A stretch of DNA of 37,426 bases from Prevotella sp. Lineage in GTDB: Bacteria > Bacteroidota > Bacteroidia > Bacteroidales > Bacteroidaceae. A model generated the notes under the pieces. The model did no database searches. It was not told where the DNA came from and was given only the letters and a program-made list of their open reading frames with translations. The stretch is from NCBI GenBank assembly GCA_022781445.1, contig JALETQ010000065.1, positions 1 through 37,426 on the forward strand, written 5' to 3'. Each line of letters starts with the position of its first letter. Position 1 is the stretch's first letter. Of this stretch, positions 25,308-34,311 are shown one piece after another. Position numbers and translations under genes: made by a program.

Positions 25308-26876
25308 TTATAAACCTATGACATATTCATAGAGTTTCGATGAAGACTCAAGACCAAGTTTCTTACTGATTCGGGTGCGACGTTTTTTAGAGGAATCGGG
25401 CGTTATATTCATCAAAGAAGCTATATCTTGATTGGACAGATTCATACTGACATAAGCCAGAAACTGCAAATCGGATGTCGTTAGACCGGGATGGAGCTTC
25501 TTCAATTTGTTCAGCAAACCGGGATGGGAGGCCTCGAAATGGGTGATGTATTTGTCGCGGTCGTTTACCTGTTTCAGCATATCGCGCAAATGCAAAACAA
25601 TGTCGTTGACCTCTTTCACGCTCCGCAGGCTTTCGATGCTTTGCAACCGTTGCAACAAATCGTTGATGATAAGGTTGCGAGATGATAAAAAAACAGACAT
25701 GGCCGACAGTTCATGGGTTTGCTTGTCCATTTCCATCTTCATCAAACTTTTCTGATATTTGGTTTGTAGTTCGGTTTCGCGCATCTCCATTTCAAGCAAC
25801 TGGTGTCGTTGTCGGCTTCGCTGACGCTGTAAAACAATAAAAAGAAACGCCATCACGATGACCAACAGACACAAAGCGATGAGTAAGAGATAAATCTTTT
25901 GGCGATATTGAGCAGAGGCAACTGCCTTATCAATACTCATCATGGCTTGTAGCATTTCGGTGCGATATTGCAAATTTTCTGCCTGCTGCCGATTGTATTT
26001 CTCTTGTTGGATGGTCAAAGACTGTACGACCGAGTCGGACATTTCAAGAGCTTTCTCTTCATCACCCAACCCACGATAGAGATCGGAGAGCCAACTGAAA
26101 ATCTCCGTGCGATTCTCATAAACCGAGTTAGATAACTCCTCATGTGCCAACTTCAAGGCTTCTTCTATCATACCCATGGTTTTGTATGCACGAAGCAAAT
26201 TGAGAAGAAGTTCATCTTTGTCGGTCTGCATAAAACTCTTTTCATGTAACAACGGTGTAGCAACATCTACAAACTGGTGATAATGCTTCTGATGGTATAA
26301 TATGTTGGCTTCCATGAAGCGTATAGTAAGATGAGAAACATCCTTGCGTCCTCCGGCATATTGTCTCACGATGTTCATGTAATGCAGGGCTTGAGAAATG
26401 TTGTTCATCTTCAAATTTACACGCACCAAATTGAGCGCATAAGCAATAATATCGGCCGAAGCGGCATGACTGATCGCTGCCTTGAGACAAGATTGGAGCA
26501 TGATGGTGGCTTGCTTATAATTACCATGCTCGTAATAAACACCGGCCAAGGCATTCTTTACACGCGTATTTTCTTCCCATCCGAGCCGATGGTCAGAACT
26601 GATTTTCTGTGCAGCATAGAAATGTGTCACAGCCTGACCGAAATCACCAACGCTGCTGTAACATATTCCGAAGCCCATTTCGGCTTCAAAAAGCGTCCGA
26701 TAGTCGTTCGATGCAAGGGCAGCATGGCGCGCTTTTGAAAAATAGGTGATGCCTTTCGTGAAATTTTTGGCTTTCATCTCTTGCTTGCCCTTGACGATAA
26801 GAATATCTTCTGCTCGCACTTCAACTATTGGCAACAACAAAAGAACCACATAAACAAAACTCAATCTATACCGCAT
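25308..26876 (-). CDS. TPR-containing, membrane-anchored HTH regulator
   Basis: A 522-residue protein counted from the ATG at 26876, which directly precedes a signal peptide (about 1-22, LSFVYVVLLLLPIVEVRA). Residues 25-285 are helical repeats of TPR type, expected in the periplasm. One transmembrane helix lies at about 329-350, a basic coiled coil at 351-395, and a C-terminal LuxR/GerE-like helix-turn-helix at about 462-522 (LTTSDLQFLAYVSMNLSN, then a recognition region around SLMNITPDSSKKRRTRISKK). The architecture is that of Bacteroidota one-component membrane regulators, sensing outside and binding DNA inside. Upstream starts at 26909 and 26981 exist but would bury the signal peptide. The protease and FnIII genes lie downstream on the same strand and are its most likely targets. 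Confidence 0.82.
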   Translation of the reverse strand: MRYRLSFVYVVLLLLPIVEVRAEDILIVKGKQEMKAKNFTKGITYFSKARHAALASNDYRTLFEAEMGFGICYSSVGDFGQAVTHFYAAQKISSDHRLGWEENTRVKNALAGVYYEHGNYKQATIMLQSCLKAAISHAASADIIAYALNLVRVNLKMNNISQALHYMNIVRQYAGGRKDVSHLTIRFMEANILYHQKHYHQFVDVATPLLHEKSFMQTDKDELLLNLLRAYKTMGMIEEALKLAHEELSNSVYENRTEIFSWLSDLYRGLGDEEKALEMSDSVVQSLTIQQEKYNRQQAENLQYRTEMLQAMMSIDKAVASAQYRQKIYLLLIALCLLVIVMAFLFIVLQRQRSRQRHQLLEMEMRETELQTKYQKSLMKMEMDKQTHELSAMSVFLSSRNLIINDLLQRLQSIESLRSVKEVNDIVLHLRDMLKQVNDRDKYITHFEASHPGLLNKLKKLHPGLTTSDLQFLAYVSMNLSNQDIASLMNITPDSSKKRRTRISKKLGLESSSKLYEYVIGL

Positions 26877-27415
26877 AGGTTGGCCATCATGACGTGAGAA
26901 GAACTCCATCAACCGGATGATAAACCTCGATAAATGTGGCTTGCTGAAAGATATATTCCTGAAATACAAATATTTTAGCATACAAATAATCCCTGAAATA
27001 ATAAACGCTCACACATAAAACCGAACTTAGATCGATTATACGGCAGGCAACATCCTCTTTCATAGAGCCCATTTATACTTGCATTCACTAGAAATGAATA
27101 CCCGAAATGGTGTATTCCGTAACGATTTTCATCAATATGAAATAACATCATCACATCTATAAACGTACCAAACAATATCCTTAACCATTAGTTCGGTCAC
27201 CCTATGTGGGATAGAACATCCATGAAAGTTGCTCCAAAGTTACAAAAATTAATATGATCTTCGCAATTTCTTGGACTAATTTCATGACAATGAATTACAA
27301 GCGATGATGAAATAAACAAGTCATTTTACAAATAAGAAACCATACGGACTGAGATATCATGAAGAACGTAGCCCACAATCGTATATTACAGACCTTCTAT
27401 TCACAAGAGCAACAC
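26877..27415. other. AT-rich spacer upstream of the TPR-HTH regulator
   Basis: No coding region is convincing in this spacer. The only regulatory signal I see is a minus-strand TAACTTTG (complement of 27235-27242), which fits TAnnTTTG, with an ATTG about 21 bp upstream. If used, the regulator mRNA would have a leader of about 350 nt. The frames of 60-66 codons in the region have no recognisable start context or domain. Confidence 0.4.
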
Positions 27416-27464
27416 AAGTTTCCACTCCGGACTCTCGTCAACGATTCGGGGGTTAAGAATATGG
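27416..27464 (+). repeat. 49-bp exact duplicate of the right end of dispersed repeat copy 5
   Basis: The 49 bases are identical to 17704-17752, including GGACTCTCGTCAACGATTCG and the following TTAAGAATATGG. The sequences on either side differ completely. Only the right-hand end of the dispersed element is present here. Confidence 0.85.
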
Positions 27465-27531
27465 AATACACTTATGAGGGGAAGCTACGCTGATGGAGCG
27501 GTATTCGGGCGAAGCTGATTGTCATAACTTT

Positions 27532-27571
27532 CCAGAAAAGAAAGATGGAAGCCGGTGAAGGCTTCCATCTT
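27532..27571 (-). terminator. Terminator of fhs
   Basis: AAGATGGAAGCC (27542-27553) pairs perfectly with GGCTTCCATCTT (27560-27571) around GGTGAA. On the minus strand the stem is followed by TCTTTTC. It lies about 100 bp after the fhs stop codon. The stretch 27572-27669 between them shows no feature. Confidence 0.75.
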
Positions 27572-27669
27572 GGGAATGACGACAAGCGCATGAGGCTGTC
27601 GTTGTGAGAGTATGTGGGACGTGTCGTCCCCTTGCACATGGGGCAGAAAGATGTTCCGTGGGGATGTCG

Positions 27670-29337
27670 TTATGACAAACCGACGATGACACCGTCCACC
27701 ACGTCGATATGTTCGGCTTGCGGTGTCTTGGGCATACCCGGCATACGCATGATGTCACCGGCGATGGCTACGATCATTCTGGCACCGGCATTGATGACCA
27801 AGTCGCGGATGTGAAGGTGAAAGTCGGTGGGCGTTCCGTAGGCGGTGGCATCTTCCGAGAACGAATATTGTGTCTTGGCGATGCACACAGGCAGGTTGGT
27901 GAGTCCCAGTTCTTCGATTCTCTTGAGCTTCTTCTTGGCTGTCGACTTAAGCTCGATACCCTTCGCACCATAGATGCTGCGGGCAATCTTGTTGATTTTC
28001 TCTTCGACACTGTCGGTCAGTTCGTAAGCCATTTGGAGAGGTCTTGAGGGAGTTTTCTCGATGGTGTCCACCACGAGACGGGCAAAGTCGATCGCACCTT
28101 TGGCTCCTTCGGTGAACGCGTTGTTGATGGCGAAGGGTACTCCGTTGGTTTCGCAGTGAGCTTTGAGGAGGTTGATCTCTTCGTCGGTATCGGTGTTGAA
28201 GCGGTTCAATACGACCACGACCGATTGTCCGAACTTCTTGAGATTGTCCACATGTCTGTCCATGTTGGCAAATCCTGCTTTCACACCCTCTTCGTTCTTC
28301 TCCTTGATGAGTTTCACGTCGACACCGCCGTGCATCTTCAGTGCCTGCAAGGTCACGACGACGACGGTCAGTTTGGGAGCGATGCCGGCTTCACGGCATT
28401 TGATGTCGAAGAACTTCTCGGCACCGAGATCGGCACCGAAACCGGCTTCGGTGATAGCATAGTCGCCGAAGGTCATTGCCATCTTGGTGGCTTGGATGCT
28501 GTTGCAGCCGTGGGCGATATTGGCAAACGGACCACCGTGGATGATGGCAGGCGTGTTGTCGATGGTCTGAACAAGGTTGGGGTCGAGTGTGCCGTTGAGG
28601 ATGGCCATGATGGCACCGGCGATATTAAGATCCTTGACCGTCAGGGGCTCGTCTTCAAGAGTGAAACCCAGCACGATGTTTTCGATCCTTGTGCGGAGGT
28701 CTTTCTCGTCTTTTGCCAAACAGAGGATGGCCATGATTTCCGATGCCGCCGTGGTGTCGAAACCGCTTTCGCTGATGACACCGTTGGTTCTGCCGCCCAG
28801 TCCGGTCACGATGTTGCGCAGGTTGCGGTCGTTCACGTCGAGTACGCGTTTCCACAGTACCTCCTTCATGCCCTTGCCTTCTTTCTGGCGTTGGTAGATG
28901 TAGTTGTCGAGCAATGCCGAGATGAGGTTGTTGGCTGAGGTGATGGCGTGGAAGTCGCCGGTGAAGTGCAGGTTGATCTTATCCATCGGGAGCACCTGTG
29001 CATATCCGCCGCCGGCAGCACCACCCTTCATGCCGAAGCAAGGGCCGAGCGAAGGCTCTCGGAGAGCCACGATGGCGTTTTTGCCGATGGCGTTGAGACC
29101 CATTGTAAGTCCTACGCTGATGGTCGTCTTGCCGTTACCAGCCTTGGTCGGTGTGATGGAGGTCACGAGGATGAGGTTTGACTTTTTGACTTTTTCGTCG
29201 TCAATCAGTGCCGAAGGAAGTTTGGCTATGTATTTTCCGTAGGGTTCCAAGTCTTCTTGTTTGATGCCCACTTTCGCCGCTACCGCAGCAATGGGTTCCA
29301 ATGTTGCTTCATGTGCAATTTCAAAATCTGTTTTCAT
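27670..29337 (-). CDS. fhs: Formate--tetrahydrofolate ligase
   Basis: A 555-residue cytosolic enzyme that makes 10-formyl-tetrahydrofolate from formate, THF and ATP, feeding purine synthesis and one-carbon metabolism. The ATP-binding loop is [11 protein letters not shown] (residues 62-72), preceded by LILVTSI. Further family signatures are [47 protein letters not shown] and, near the end, [17 protein letters not shown]. Length is the family norm and the ATG at 29337 matches the usual N-terminus. It is transcribed alone, between its own promoter and terminator. Confidence 0.97.
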   Translation of the reverse strand: MKTDFEIAHEATLEPIAAVAAKVGIKQEDLEPYGKYIAKLPSALIDDEKVKKSNLILVTSITPTKAGNGKTTISVGLTMGLNAIGKNAIVALREPSLGPCFGMKGGAAGGGYAQVLPMDKINLHFTGDFHAITSANNLISALLDNYIYQRQKEGKGMKEVLWKRVLDVNDRNLRNIVTGLGGRTNGVISESGFDTTAASEIMAILCLAKDEKDLRTRIENIVLGFTLEDEPLTVKDLNIAGAIMAILNGTLDPNLVQTIDNTPAIIHGGPFANIAHGCNSIQATKMAMTFGDYAITEAGFGADLGAEKFFDIKCREAGIAPKLTVVVVTLQALKMHGGVDVKLIKEKNEEGVKAGFANMDRHVDNLKKFGQSVVVVLNRFNTDTDEEINLLKAHCETNGVPFAINNAFTEGAKGAIDFARLVVDTIEKTPSRPLQMAYELTDSVEEKINKIARSIYGAKGIELKSTAKKKLKRIEELGLTNLPVCIAKTQYSFSEDATAYGTPTDFHLHIRDLVINAGARMIVAIAGDIMRMPGMPKTPQAEHIDVVDGVIVGLS

Positions 29338-29512
29338 TTCTTTGTCATTTGATTTGATGAATACCTATTATATAATAGGGAAGTTTGTCGCAGATGGGTT
29401 GTGAACGCTGTTCGTGGGAGGGTAATGCCGTACCTGTAAAAAATAAGGGTCGGATTGTTGTTTTGCCTGCTCGAACATACCGTCTGTCGTTAATACCTAT
29501 CTGAAAACATGC

Positions 29513-29544
29513 CAAAGTTACTTATAATTTTTACAATGTACAAT
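29513..29544 (-). promoter_or_regulatory. Probable promoter of fhs
   Basis: On the minus strand TAACTTTG (complement of 29513-29520) fits TAnnTTTG, with ATTG 20 bp upstream (complement of 29541-29544) as a near-match to TTTG. The leader to the ATG at 29337 would be about 170 nt. I see no riboswitch fold in it. The rest of the 421-bp spacer 29338-29758 shows no gene. Confidence 0.5.
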
Positions 29545-29758
29545 AAAAAGCCTCGAAAGTTTTTCTTAAAAAAGCGTAACCGATTATTGCCGGCCGCTGT
29601 ATTTTCTTGGTTTTGCTGACAGAAGGAACGGTTGGCGTATGACATTCGGCGGGTGCGGCAGGATATGGCTGCAGTTGTTGGATGCCGTGGTGTTTCCTGC
29701 ACCGTGGTTTGTATCCGTCTCGATTCTGCCGATGTCTGCCGGAAAGAAACCTGCATCG

Positions 29759-31762
29759 TCACCATTTCATGCGCAACTGCAGCACCACATCGGTCTTGGT
29801 GGATGAATCGATGCGCTGCAGGGCGGTCGAGATACTGCTGCGGTCAAAGTAATGTGTGGCACCGATGTGGGTCGTCAGTTCCCAGTGTTGCCCGAGATGT
29901 AAGCCCATCAGCACCGATGTCCGTATGCCGTGACCCTGATAGGAGGAGAAGCCGAAACTCTTGCTTACGCTCTTTTCGTAAAAGTAGATGCGTGCTTCAT
30001 AATCTTCGATATCGAAGTAAGCCCCAACGCCTTTGACAAACCATCTCTTCGACGGACGGTAGGTCACTTCCTGGCTCAACATCAGTCCTTTGGCGTGTTT
30101 CGGCCGGTTGACGAAGCTCAGCTCGGCACGTGTCCGCCATTGCCAGCACAGCTCCGAAAAGTCAGCGGTGACACGTGAACGGTGTCGTCGATGTTTCACG
30201 AGTGCGGTCTTGTCGTCATTGTCTTTCTCCCTGATTTGCAGGCGTTGGTAAAAGGTTATCGCCCCTTTCGGCAGCCTGTATGTCAATTCGGCCATGAAAT
30301 CTTGTGCCGTCGACGACCGTGACGCCTGATAGCGTTGCCACGCATGATAAGCCATGTCGGCATAGACCGTCAGGGCCACCTTTTCCGTCGGCATCCATTT
30401 GGCACCTGCCATGATGCCGCTTTCGTTGCGTGTCATGCCGCCCTCGCTCATCGCGTTGGCATGGAGAGCATGGTATTGATAGGAGAAGTAGCGTTGTTGA
30501 ACCATGAACCTGAAACGCGACGAAGGCTGAAAGTCCAGTCGGTTGGCAGTTGCAGGGTGTCCGTGGGTATCGATGGCGGTCTCGCCACACAGCAACCAAT
30601 TACCGTGGGCGTAAGCGTAGTCGGCCGAGACGTTGAAGAAGTGGCTGCCCTCGGGGTCGTAACGCTTTCGGACAACCGATTTGTCGGGCTGCAATGCCAT
30701 GTTGAAGCCGTTGCCGACGGCTGTGATTCCCATGTGAAATCCTCCCGTTCCGAATGCCATGTTGGCACCCATGAGCCATTCGCTGTTGTTGTTCTTTCGT
30801 GCCATCTCCCGCACAGTACGGTGGTAGCCCGATGACTGAATGGACAAGATGGCGTTGTCCTCTTTATTTCTGAGAGCGTCGATTGATCTGTAGGAGGCAA
30901 ATGCCGTTACCATCCACTGCCTGCCCATCCGCAGTCGGACGGCGGCTCCTTGCAGATAGTCATATGAAGAGCGCGACGCATGCCCCTTGATATCGGGCTG
31001 CCTTGTGGCCGAAGATGCGGTAAATCCGCCTTTGCCCGGTCTGAACTGCGTGTTGATCACCAATCCCTGTCCGATGTTGATGCGGTAATGTCCGATGGTG
31101 ATCTGTTGTCGGCGACTGCGGGTGGTGAGTTGCAGATAGCCGGCATAGTGGTCATAGCCCCATGAGTTGTTGCCGGCAAAGAAAGGCTCGCCCGCATCTT
31201 GCGCCCCGATGAAGGCAGCTTTGACCATGTTGCCGTAATTGAAGGTATAGCGCAGGTCGTGGCGATAAGGGTAGCCCAGATAACCGCGACGGTCGCCCTC
31301 TCTTCGGTAGAGCGGAAGATGGAAGGTGAACATCGCGTCGTGATGACCGTAAGTCAGTAGATTTTTGACTGAGGGCAGTGGTGACGGCACAGGCTGTTCG
31401 AGGGTCACGAAGTGTGACAGCAGTTCGATGGTCGGCGCGTCGAGTGAGGCAATCATCCGCCATTCGCCCTCCGTGCGTATTGCTCCGTGGCGATAGATGT
31501 AGGCACAGATGTCTTCCACCTGGTGAGGTGTCAGGAAAGGCAGCTGCTCCCAGGTCTCGCGTTCTGCCGAGACGGAGCTGATGCGGTTTTGTTCGAGGTC
31601 GGTCAGCCTTTCGATGATGTTCGTCTGGCTTTCGGGGTCGTCATCGCCCACGAGATGTAAGTCTGCCAGCTGCTGTTCCCAAGGGCGTTGGTTCTGTGCC
31701 GACAGAGGCGGACAAAAACCGATCAATCCGATCAAGAAGCATCGTATGAGCCATGTTCGCAT
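29759..31762 (-). CDS. Helix-hairpin-helix outer-membrane protein
   Basis: A 667-residue exported protein counted from the ATG at 31762, which directly precedes a signal peptide (about 1-22, CFLIGLIGFCPPLSA). Residues 74-120 contain a ComEA-like helix-hairpin-helix (LPFLTPHQVEDICAYIYRHG, then EWRMIASLDAPTIELL). The rest is rich in alternating aromatic beta strands (YNYG, HYRINIGQGLVINTQF, YSYQYHAL) and ends LQLRMKW, as in an outer-membrane barrel. Proteins with this combination are common in Bacteroidales and, to my knowledge, have no firm function. The helix-hairpin-helix could bind DNA or act as a structural plug. A weak minus-strand TAATTTTG lies at 31810-31817. Confidence 0.8.
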   Translation of the reverse strand: MRTWLIRCFLIGLIGFCPPLSAQNQRPWEQQLADLHLVGDDDPESQTNIIERLTDLEQNRISSVSAERETWEQLPFLTPHQVEDICAYIYRHGAIRTEGEWRMIASLDAPTIELLSHFVTLEQPVPSPLPSVKNLLTYGHHDAMFTFHLPLYRREGDRRGYLGYPYRHDLRYTFNYGNMVKAAFIGAQDAGEPFFAGNNSWGYDHYAGYLQLTTRSRRQQITIGHYRINIGQGLVINTQFRPGKGGFTASSATRQPDIKGHASRSSYDYLQGAAVRLRMGRQWMVTAFASYRSIDALRNKEDNAILSIQSSGYHRTVREMARKNNNSEWLMGANMAFGTGGFHMGITAVGNGFNMALQPDKSVVRKRYDPEGSHFFNVSADYAYAHGNWLLCGETAIDTHGHPATANRLDFQPSSRFRFMVQQRYFSYQYHALHANAMSEGGMTRNESGIMAGAKWMPTEKVALTVYADMAYHAWQRYQASRSSTAQDFMAELTYRLPKGAITFYQRLQIREKDNDDKTALVKHRRHRSRVTADFSELCWQWRTRAELSFVNRPKHAKGLMLSQEVTYRPSKRWFVKGVGAYFDIEDYEARIYFYEKSVSKSFGFSSYQGHGIRTSVLMGLHLGQHWELTTHIGATHYFDRSSISTALQRIDSSTKTDVVLQLRMKW

Positions 31763-31956
31763 AGGGTAAAACCGAAAGAAGTGTATCTGTTTAAGGTTAA
31801 AATCCACTGCAAAATTAAACAAAATCATCGAGTTCCGACATATCCTACGTCCTTGAAATATCAAAAAAGGTAGATAACCTTCCTGATGTGATTTCCTTCG
31901 AATGAGCAGTATCAACGAATATCACAGACTGTTTGAAGTACAATCGGCTTGTTTGT

Positions 31957-32052
31957 CCCAAATCTGTCATGAGAGTCCGGGTCGTTCTTGTTCGCCGGGG
32001 AAGTGCTGTCGTCGAATGAAATGTAGGAACAAATGCTCTCATGAACGATTGG
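31957..32052 (-). repeat. Dispersed intergenic repeat, copy 6 (short form)
   Basis: A 96-bp copy. CCCAAATCTGTCATGAGAG (31957-31975) and the complement of GCTCTCATGAACGATTGG (32035-32052) are terminal inverted repeats. Read on the minus strand, ATGAGAGCATTTGTTCCTAC, then CATTTCATTCGACGACAGC and ACTTCCCC, match the left part of copy 7. The middle and right parts of the element are missing. It lies directly upstream of the folP promoter. Confidence 0.65.
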
Positions 32053-32088
32053 TGTTCAAGTAGAAAGCACGCAAAACAGGTAGAATCG

Positions 32089-32120
32089 TTTGTTGATGCC
32101 ATGATTTTTTCGTACATTTG
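32089..32120 (+). promoter_or_regulatory. Bacteroidota-type promoter for folP-cdaA
   Basis: TTTG (32089-32092) and TACATTTG (32113-32120) are 20 bp apart, matching TTTG / TAnnTTTG. A start near 32127 gives a leader of about 120 nt before the ATG at 32248. Confidence 0.65.
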
Positions 32121-32247
32121 CATCACGCTTTACCCCAAAAAGTCAAACTTCCACCTGTGCGATGATGACGCACTTTCGGCATTTTTCGTAAACAAGTGGT
32201 ACTGATTGTGGCAAGCGACGAAAGCTGTTGGGTAACTGAAATATAAC

Positions 32248-33195
32248 ATGAAAACTACCATTCCGTATACCATCAATGTGCGAGGCAGGCTCATCGACCT
32301 CTCGCAACCCCAAATCATGGGCATCTTGAACTGTACGCCCGATTCGTTTTATGCCGGCAGCCGTGTGCAGACCGAGCGTGAGATTGCGCTGCGTGCCCAT
32401 GAGATTGCCGAACAACAAGGCGATATTGCCGACATCGGAGCGTTTTCGACGCGTCCGGGGGCTGCCGTCATCAACGGGCAGGAGGAGATGGAACGCTTGC
32501 GTTTTGCGCTGTCGATTGTGCGTCGTGAGCGTCCCGACCTCATTCTCAGTGTCGATACTTTTCGTCCCGATGTGGCTCGGATGTGTGTCGAGGAATGGGG
32601 GGTCGATATCATCAACGATGTGGCTTTGGGCTTGAGCGATCGCCCTTCGGAGCTGTCAATGTACCGTTCGGGGCCTTTGGTTGCCGGCGGTTCGGGTGCC
32701 GGCCATGCCTCTGCCGCACCGACACTCTCCGAGCGCGGTGCCGACGAGGCCTGCGAGATGTTTCGCATGATGGCACGTCTGAAGGTGCCCTATATCCTCA
32801 TGTCGCTCAAGCCCACCCTCGAATCGATGCTCATGTCGTTCTCGGCAGATGTGCGGATGCTGCGTGACTTGGGTGTGAAAGACATCATCGTTGATCCCGG
32901 TTTCGGCTTCGGCAAGACCTTGCAACAGAATTATGAAGTGCTTGCCGGCATGGAACGGCTCTCCGAACTCGACGTGCCGGTACTCGTTGGTGTATCGCGT
33001 AAAAAGATGATTTACGAGCTTATCGGCACCGATGCCGACGGGTCGCTCAACGGCACGAGCATTCTCAACACGATGGCACTGCTCAAAGGTGCAGCATTCT
33101 TGCGTGTCCACGATGTCAAAGAGGCTGTCGAAGTGCGACGAATCGTGTGCCAAACTCTCAATAGCAATCCTTTCCCCAACTCTTCATCCCTCTAA
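32248..33195 (+). CDS. folP: Dihydropteroate synthase
   Basis: A 315-residue cytosolic enzyme that joins p-aminobenzoate to the pterin pyrophosphate in folate synthesis. Pterin- and substrate-site residues are present: Asn28 (MGILNCTPDSF), Asp103 (SVDTF), Asn123 (IINDVA), Asp216 (VDPGFGFGKT), Ser250-Arg251-Lys252 (VSRKKM) and Arg286-His288 (LRVHD). Two things are odd. After IINDVALG there is a Ser/Ala/Gly-rich insertion of about 30 residues (131-165). Where the family usually has MHMxGTP plus about 20 residues, this protein has LMSLKPTLESM and resumes quickly at LRDLGVKDI. The frame is intact and the cdaA gene follows after 10 bp, so it is probably functional, but that loop deserves checking. 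Confidence 0.93.
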   Translation: MKTTIPYTINVRGRLIDLSQPQIMGILNCTPDSFYAGSRVQTEREIALRAHEIAEQQGDIADIGAFSTRPGAAVINGQEEMERLRFALSIVRRERPDLILSVDTFRPDVARMCVEEWGVDIINDVALGLSDRPSELSMYRSGPLVAGGSGAGHASAAPTLSERGADEACEMFRMMARLKVPYILMSLKPTLESMLMSFSADVRMLRDLGVKDIIVDPGFGFGKTLQQNYEVLAGMERLSELDVPVLVGVSRKKMIYELIGTDADGSLNGTSILNTMALLKGAAFLRVHDVKEAVEVRRIVCQTLNSNPFPNSSSL

Positions 33196-33205
33196 AACAC
33201 CGCTT

Positions 33206-33985
33206 ATGCTTCTCGATTTCGGATTGAAAGACTTCATCGACATTTTCCTCGTCGCCCTGATGTTGTTCTACATCTATCGACTGATGAAGGAGTCGAGATC
33301 GATGAATGTGTTTGTAGGCATCATCCTCTTCGTCCTTGTCTGGCTGTTCGTGAGCGGCATTCTGGAGATGAAACTGCTCGGTTCCATCCTCGACAAGCTG
33401 GTGAGTGTGGGAGGTATTGCCATCATCATCATCTTTCAGGACGAGATCAAGAAGTTCCTTTACAATCTCGGAACGCAACAACACATCCGTCGCTTCATGA
33501 ATTTCTTTCGTGACGAAAAGCGAAAGGAGGTCGACAAGTCGGCCATCATCCCCTTGGTGATGGCGTGTATGAGTATGGCGAAAAATAAAGTAGGTGCCCT
33601 CATTGTGGTGGAAAGGGCAGCTCCGCTCGATGATATTGTGGCAACGGGCGAAATACTCGATGCCGTCATCAGTCAGCAACTCATCGAAAACATCTTCTTC
33701 AAGAACTCACCGTTGCACGACGGTGCGATGATCATCTCGTCAAAACGCATCAAGGCGGCAGGCTGCATCCTGCCCGTGTCGCACAACACTAACATTCCCA
33801 AAGAGTTGGGCTTGCGTCATCGGGCCGCCATGGGTATATCGCAGGAGAGTGATGCTATCGCCATCGTCGTATCCGAAGAAACGGGGCGAATCACTGTTGC
33901 CCTCAAAGGACACTTCCATCTCCGTCTCTCTGCAGAACAATTGGAGAGCCTGCTGACCAAAGAAATGACCGATGCCGAGGAATAA
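33206..33985 (+). CDS. cdaA: Membrane-bound diadenylate cyclase
   Basis: A 259-residue enzyme making c-di-AMP from two ATP. Three hydrophobic helices lie near residues 11-25, 34-52 and 63-78, followed by the DisA_N catalytic domain with DGA at 172-174 (LHDGAMII) and RHR at 204-206 (LRHRAAMGIS). This is the CdaA layout. c-di-AMP controls potassium and osmotic balance and wall homeostasis. The ATG at 33206 directly precedes the first membrane helix; an upstream in-frame start at 33032 would overlap folP by 160 bp and is unlikely. It is 10 bp after folP, in the same operon, an arrangement I recall from other Bacteroidales. Confidence 0.95.
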   Translation: MLLDFGLKDFIDIFLVALMLFYIYRLMKESRSMNVFVGIILFVLVWLFVSGILEMKLLGSILDKLVSVGGIAIIIIFQDEIKKFLYNLGTQQHIRRFMNFFRDEKRKEVDKSAIIPLVMACMSMAKNKVGALIVVERAAPLDDIVATGEILDAVISQQLIENIFFKNSPLHDGAMIISSKRIKAAGCILPVSHNTNIPKELGLRHRAAMGISQESDAIAIVVSEETGRITVALKGHFHLRLSAEQLESLLTKEMTDAEE

Positions 33986-34005
33986 TTTCCCCAAACTCTC
34001 ATGAC

Positions 34006-34206
34006 TGTCTGGAGTTTGTCTCCAACCGGCCATGAGAGCGTCTTGTCCTGCATTTCACGCCGATGACAGCACTTTCCGGTCAGACATCGTCCGCTCCGAC
34101 ATTCTTGACAAACGCTCGGTCTTGTTGCAGCCGCTGTGCCTGTCACAAAACGCAACCCTTCAGCTCGTCAATCGTAAATGCCCCGGACTCGCCCGGCCGA
34201 TTCGGA
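34006..34206 (+). repeat. Dispersed intergenic repeat, copy 7
   Basis: The left end TCCAACCGGCCATGAGAGCG (34021-34040) is preceded by ACTCTCATGACTG (34005-34017), with which it can form a hairpin just after the cdaA stop. Inside are GCATTTCACGCCGATGACAG, CACTTTCCGG and ATCGTCCGCTCCGACATTC, then AACGCAACCCTTCAG. The right end is CCCCGGACTCGCCCGGCCGA, followed by TTCGG, as in copy 5. It separates the convergent cdaA and lipoprotein genes. Confidence 0.6.
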
Positions 34207-34207
34207 C

Positions 34208-34251
34208 TCAAAAAAGCGTACTTACGGCAGGACTGTCCGTAAGTACGCTTT
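34208..34251 (-). terminator. Terminator of the lipoprotein gene, possibly bidirectional
   Basis: AAAGCGTACTTACGG (34213-34227) pairs perfectly with CCGTAAGTACGCTTT (34237-34251) over 15 bp. On the minus strand six Ts follow (the A-run 34210-34215 on the plus strand), which suits the gene ending at 34312. On the plus strand only a short T stretch follows, so it may weakly stop cdaA transcripts too. Confidence 0.8.
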
Positions 34252-34311
34252 ATGGATGAGAACGCCGGCAGAAAGATCTTTGCCGTGTTCTTTGTGATCA
34301 AGGACGGATGG

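Noticed and set aside
29338..29512. Tetrahydrofolate riboswitch in the fhs leader
   Set aside because: No matching conserved core or multi-stem fold could be recognised by eye; a covariance search would decide.
29490..29765. Minus-strand 91-codon frame upstream of fhs
   Set aside because: It covers the likely fhs promoter and has no domain; its sequence looks random.
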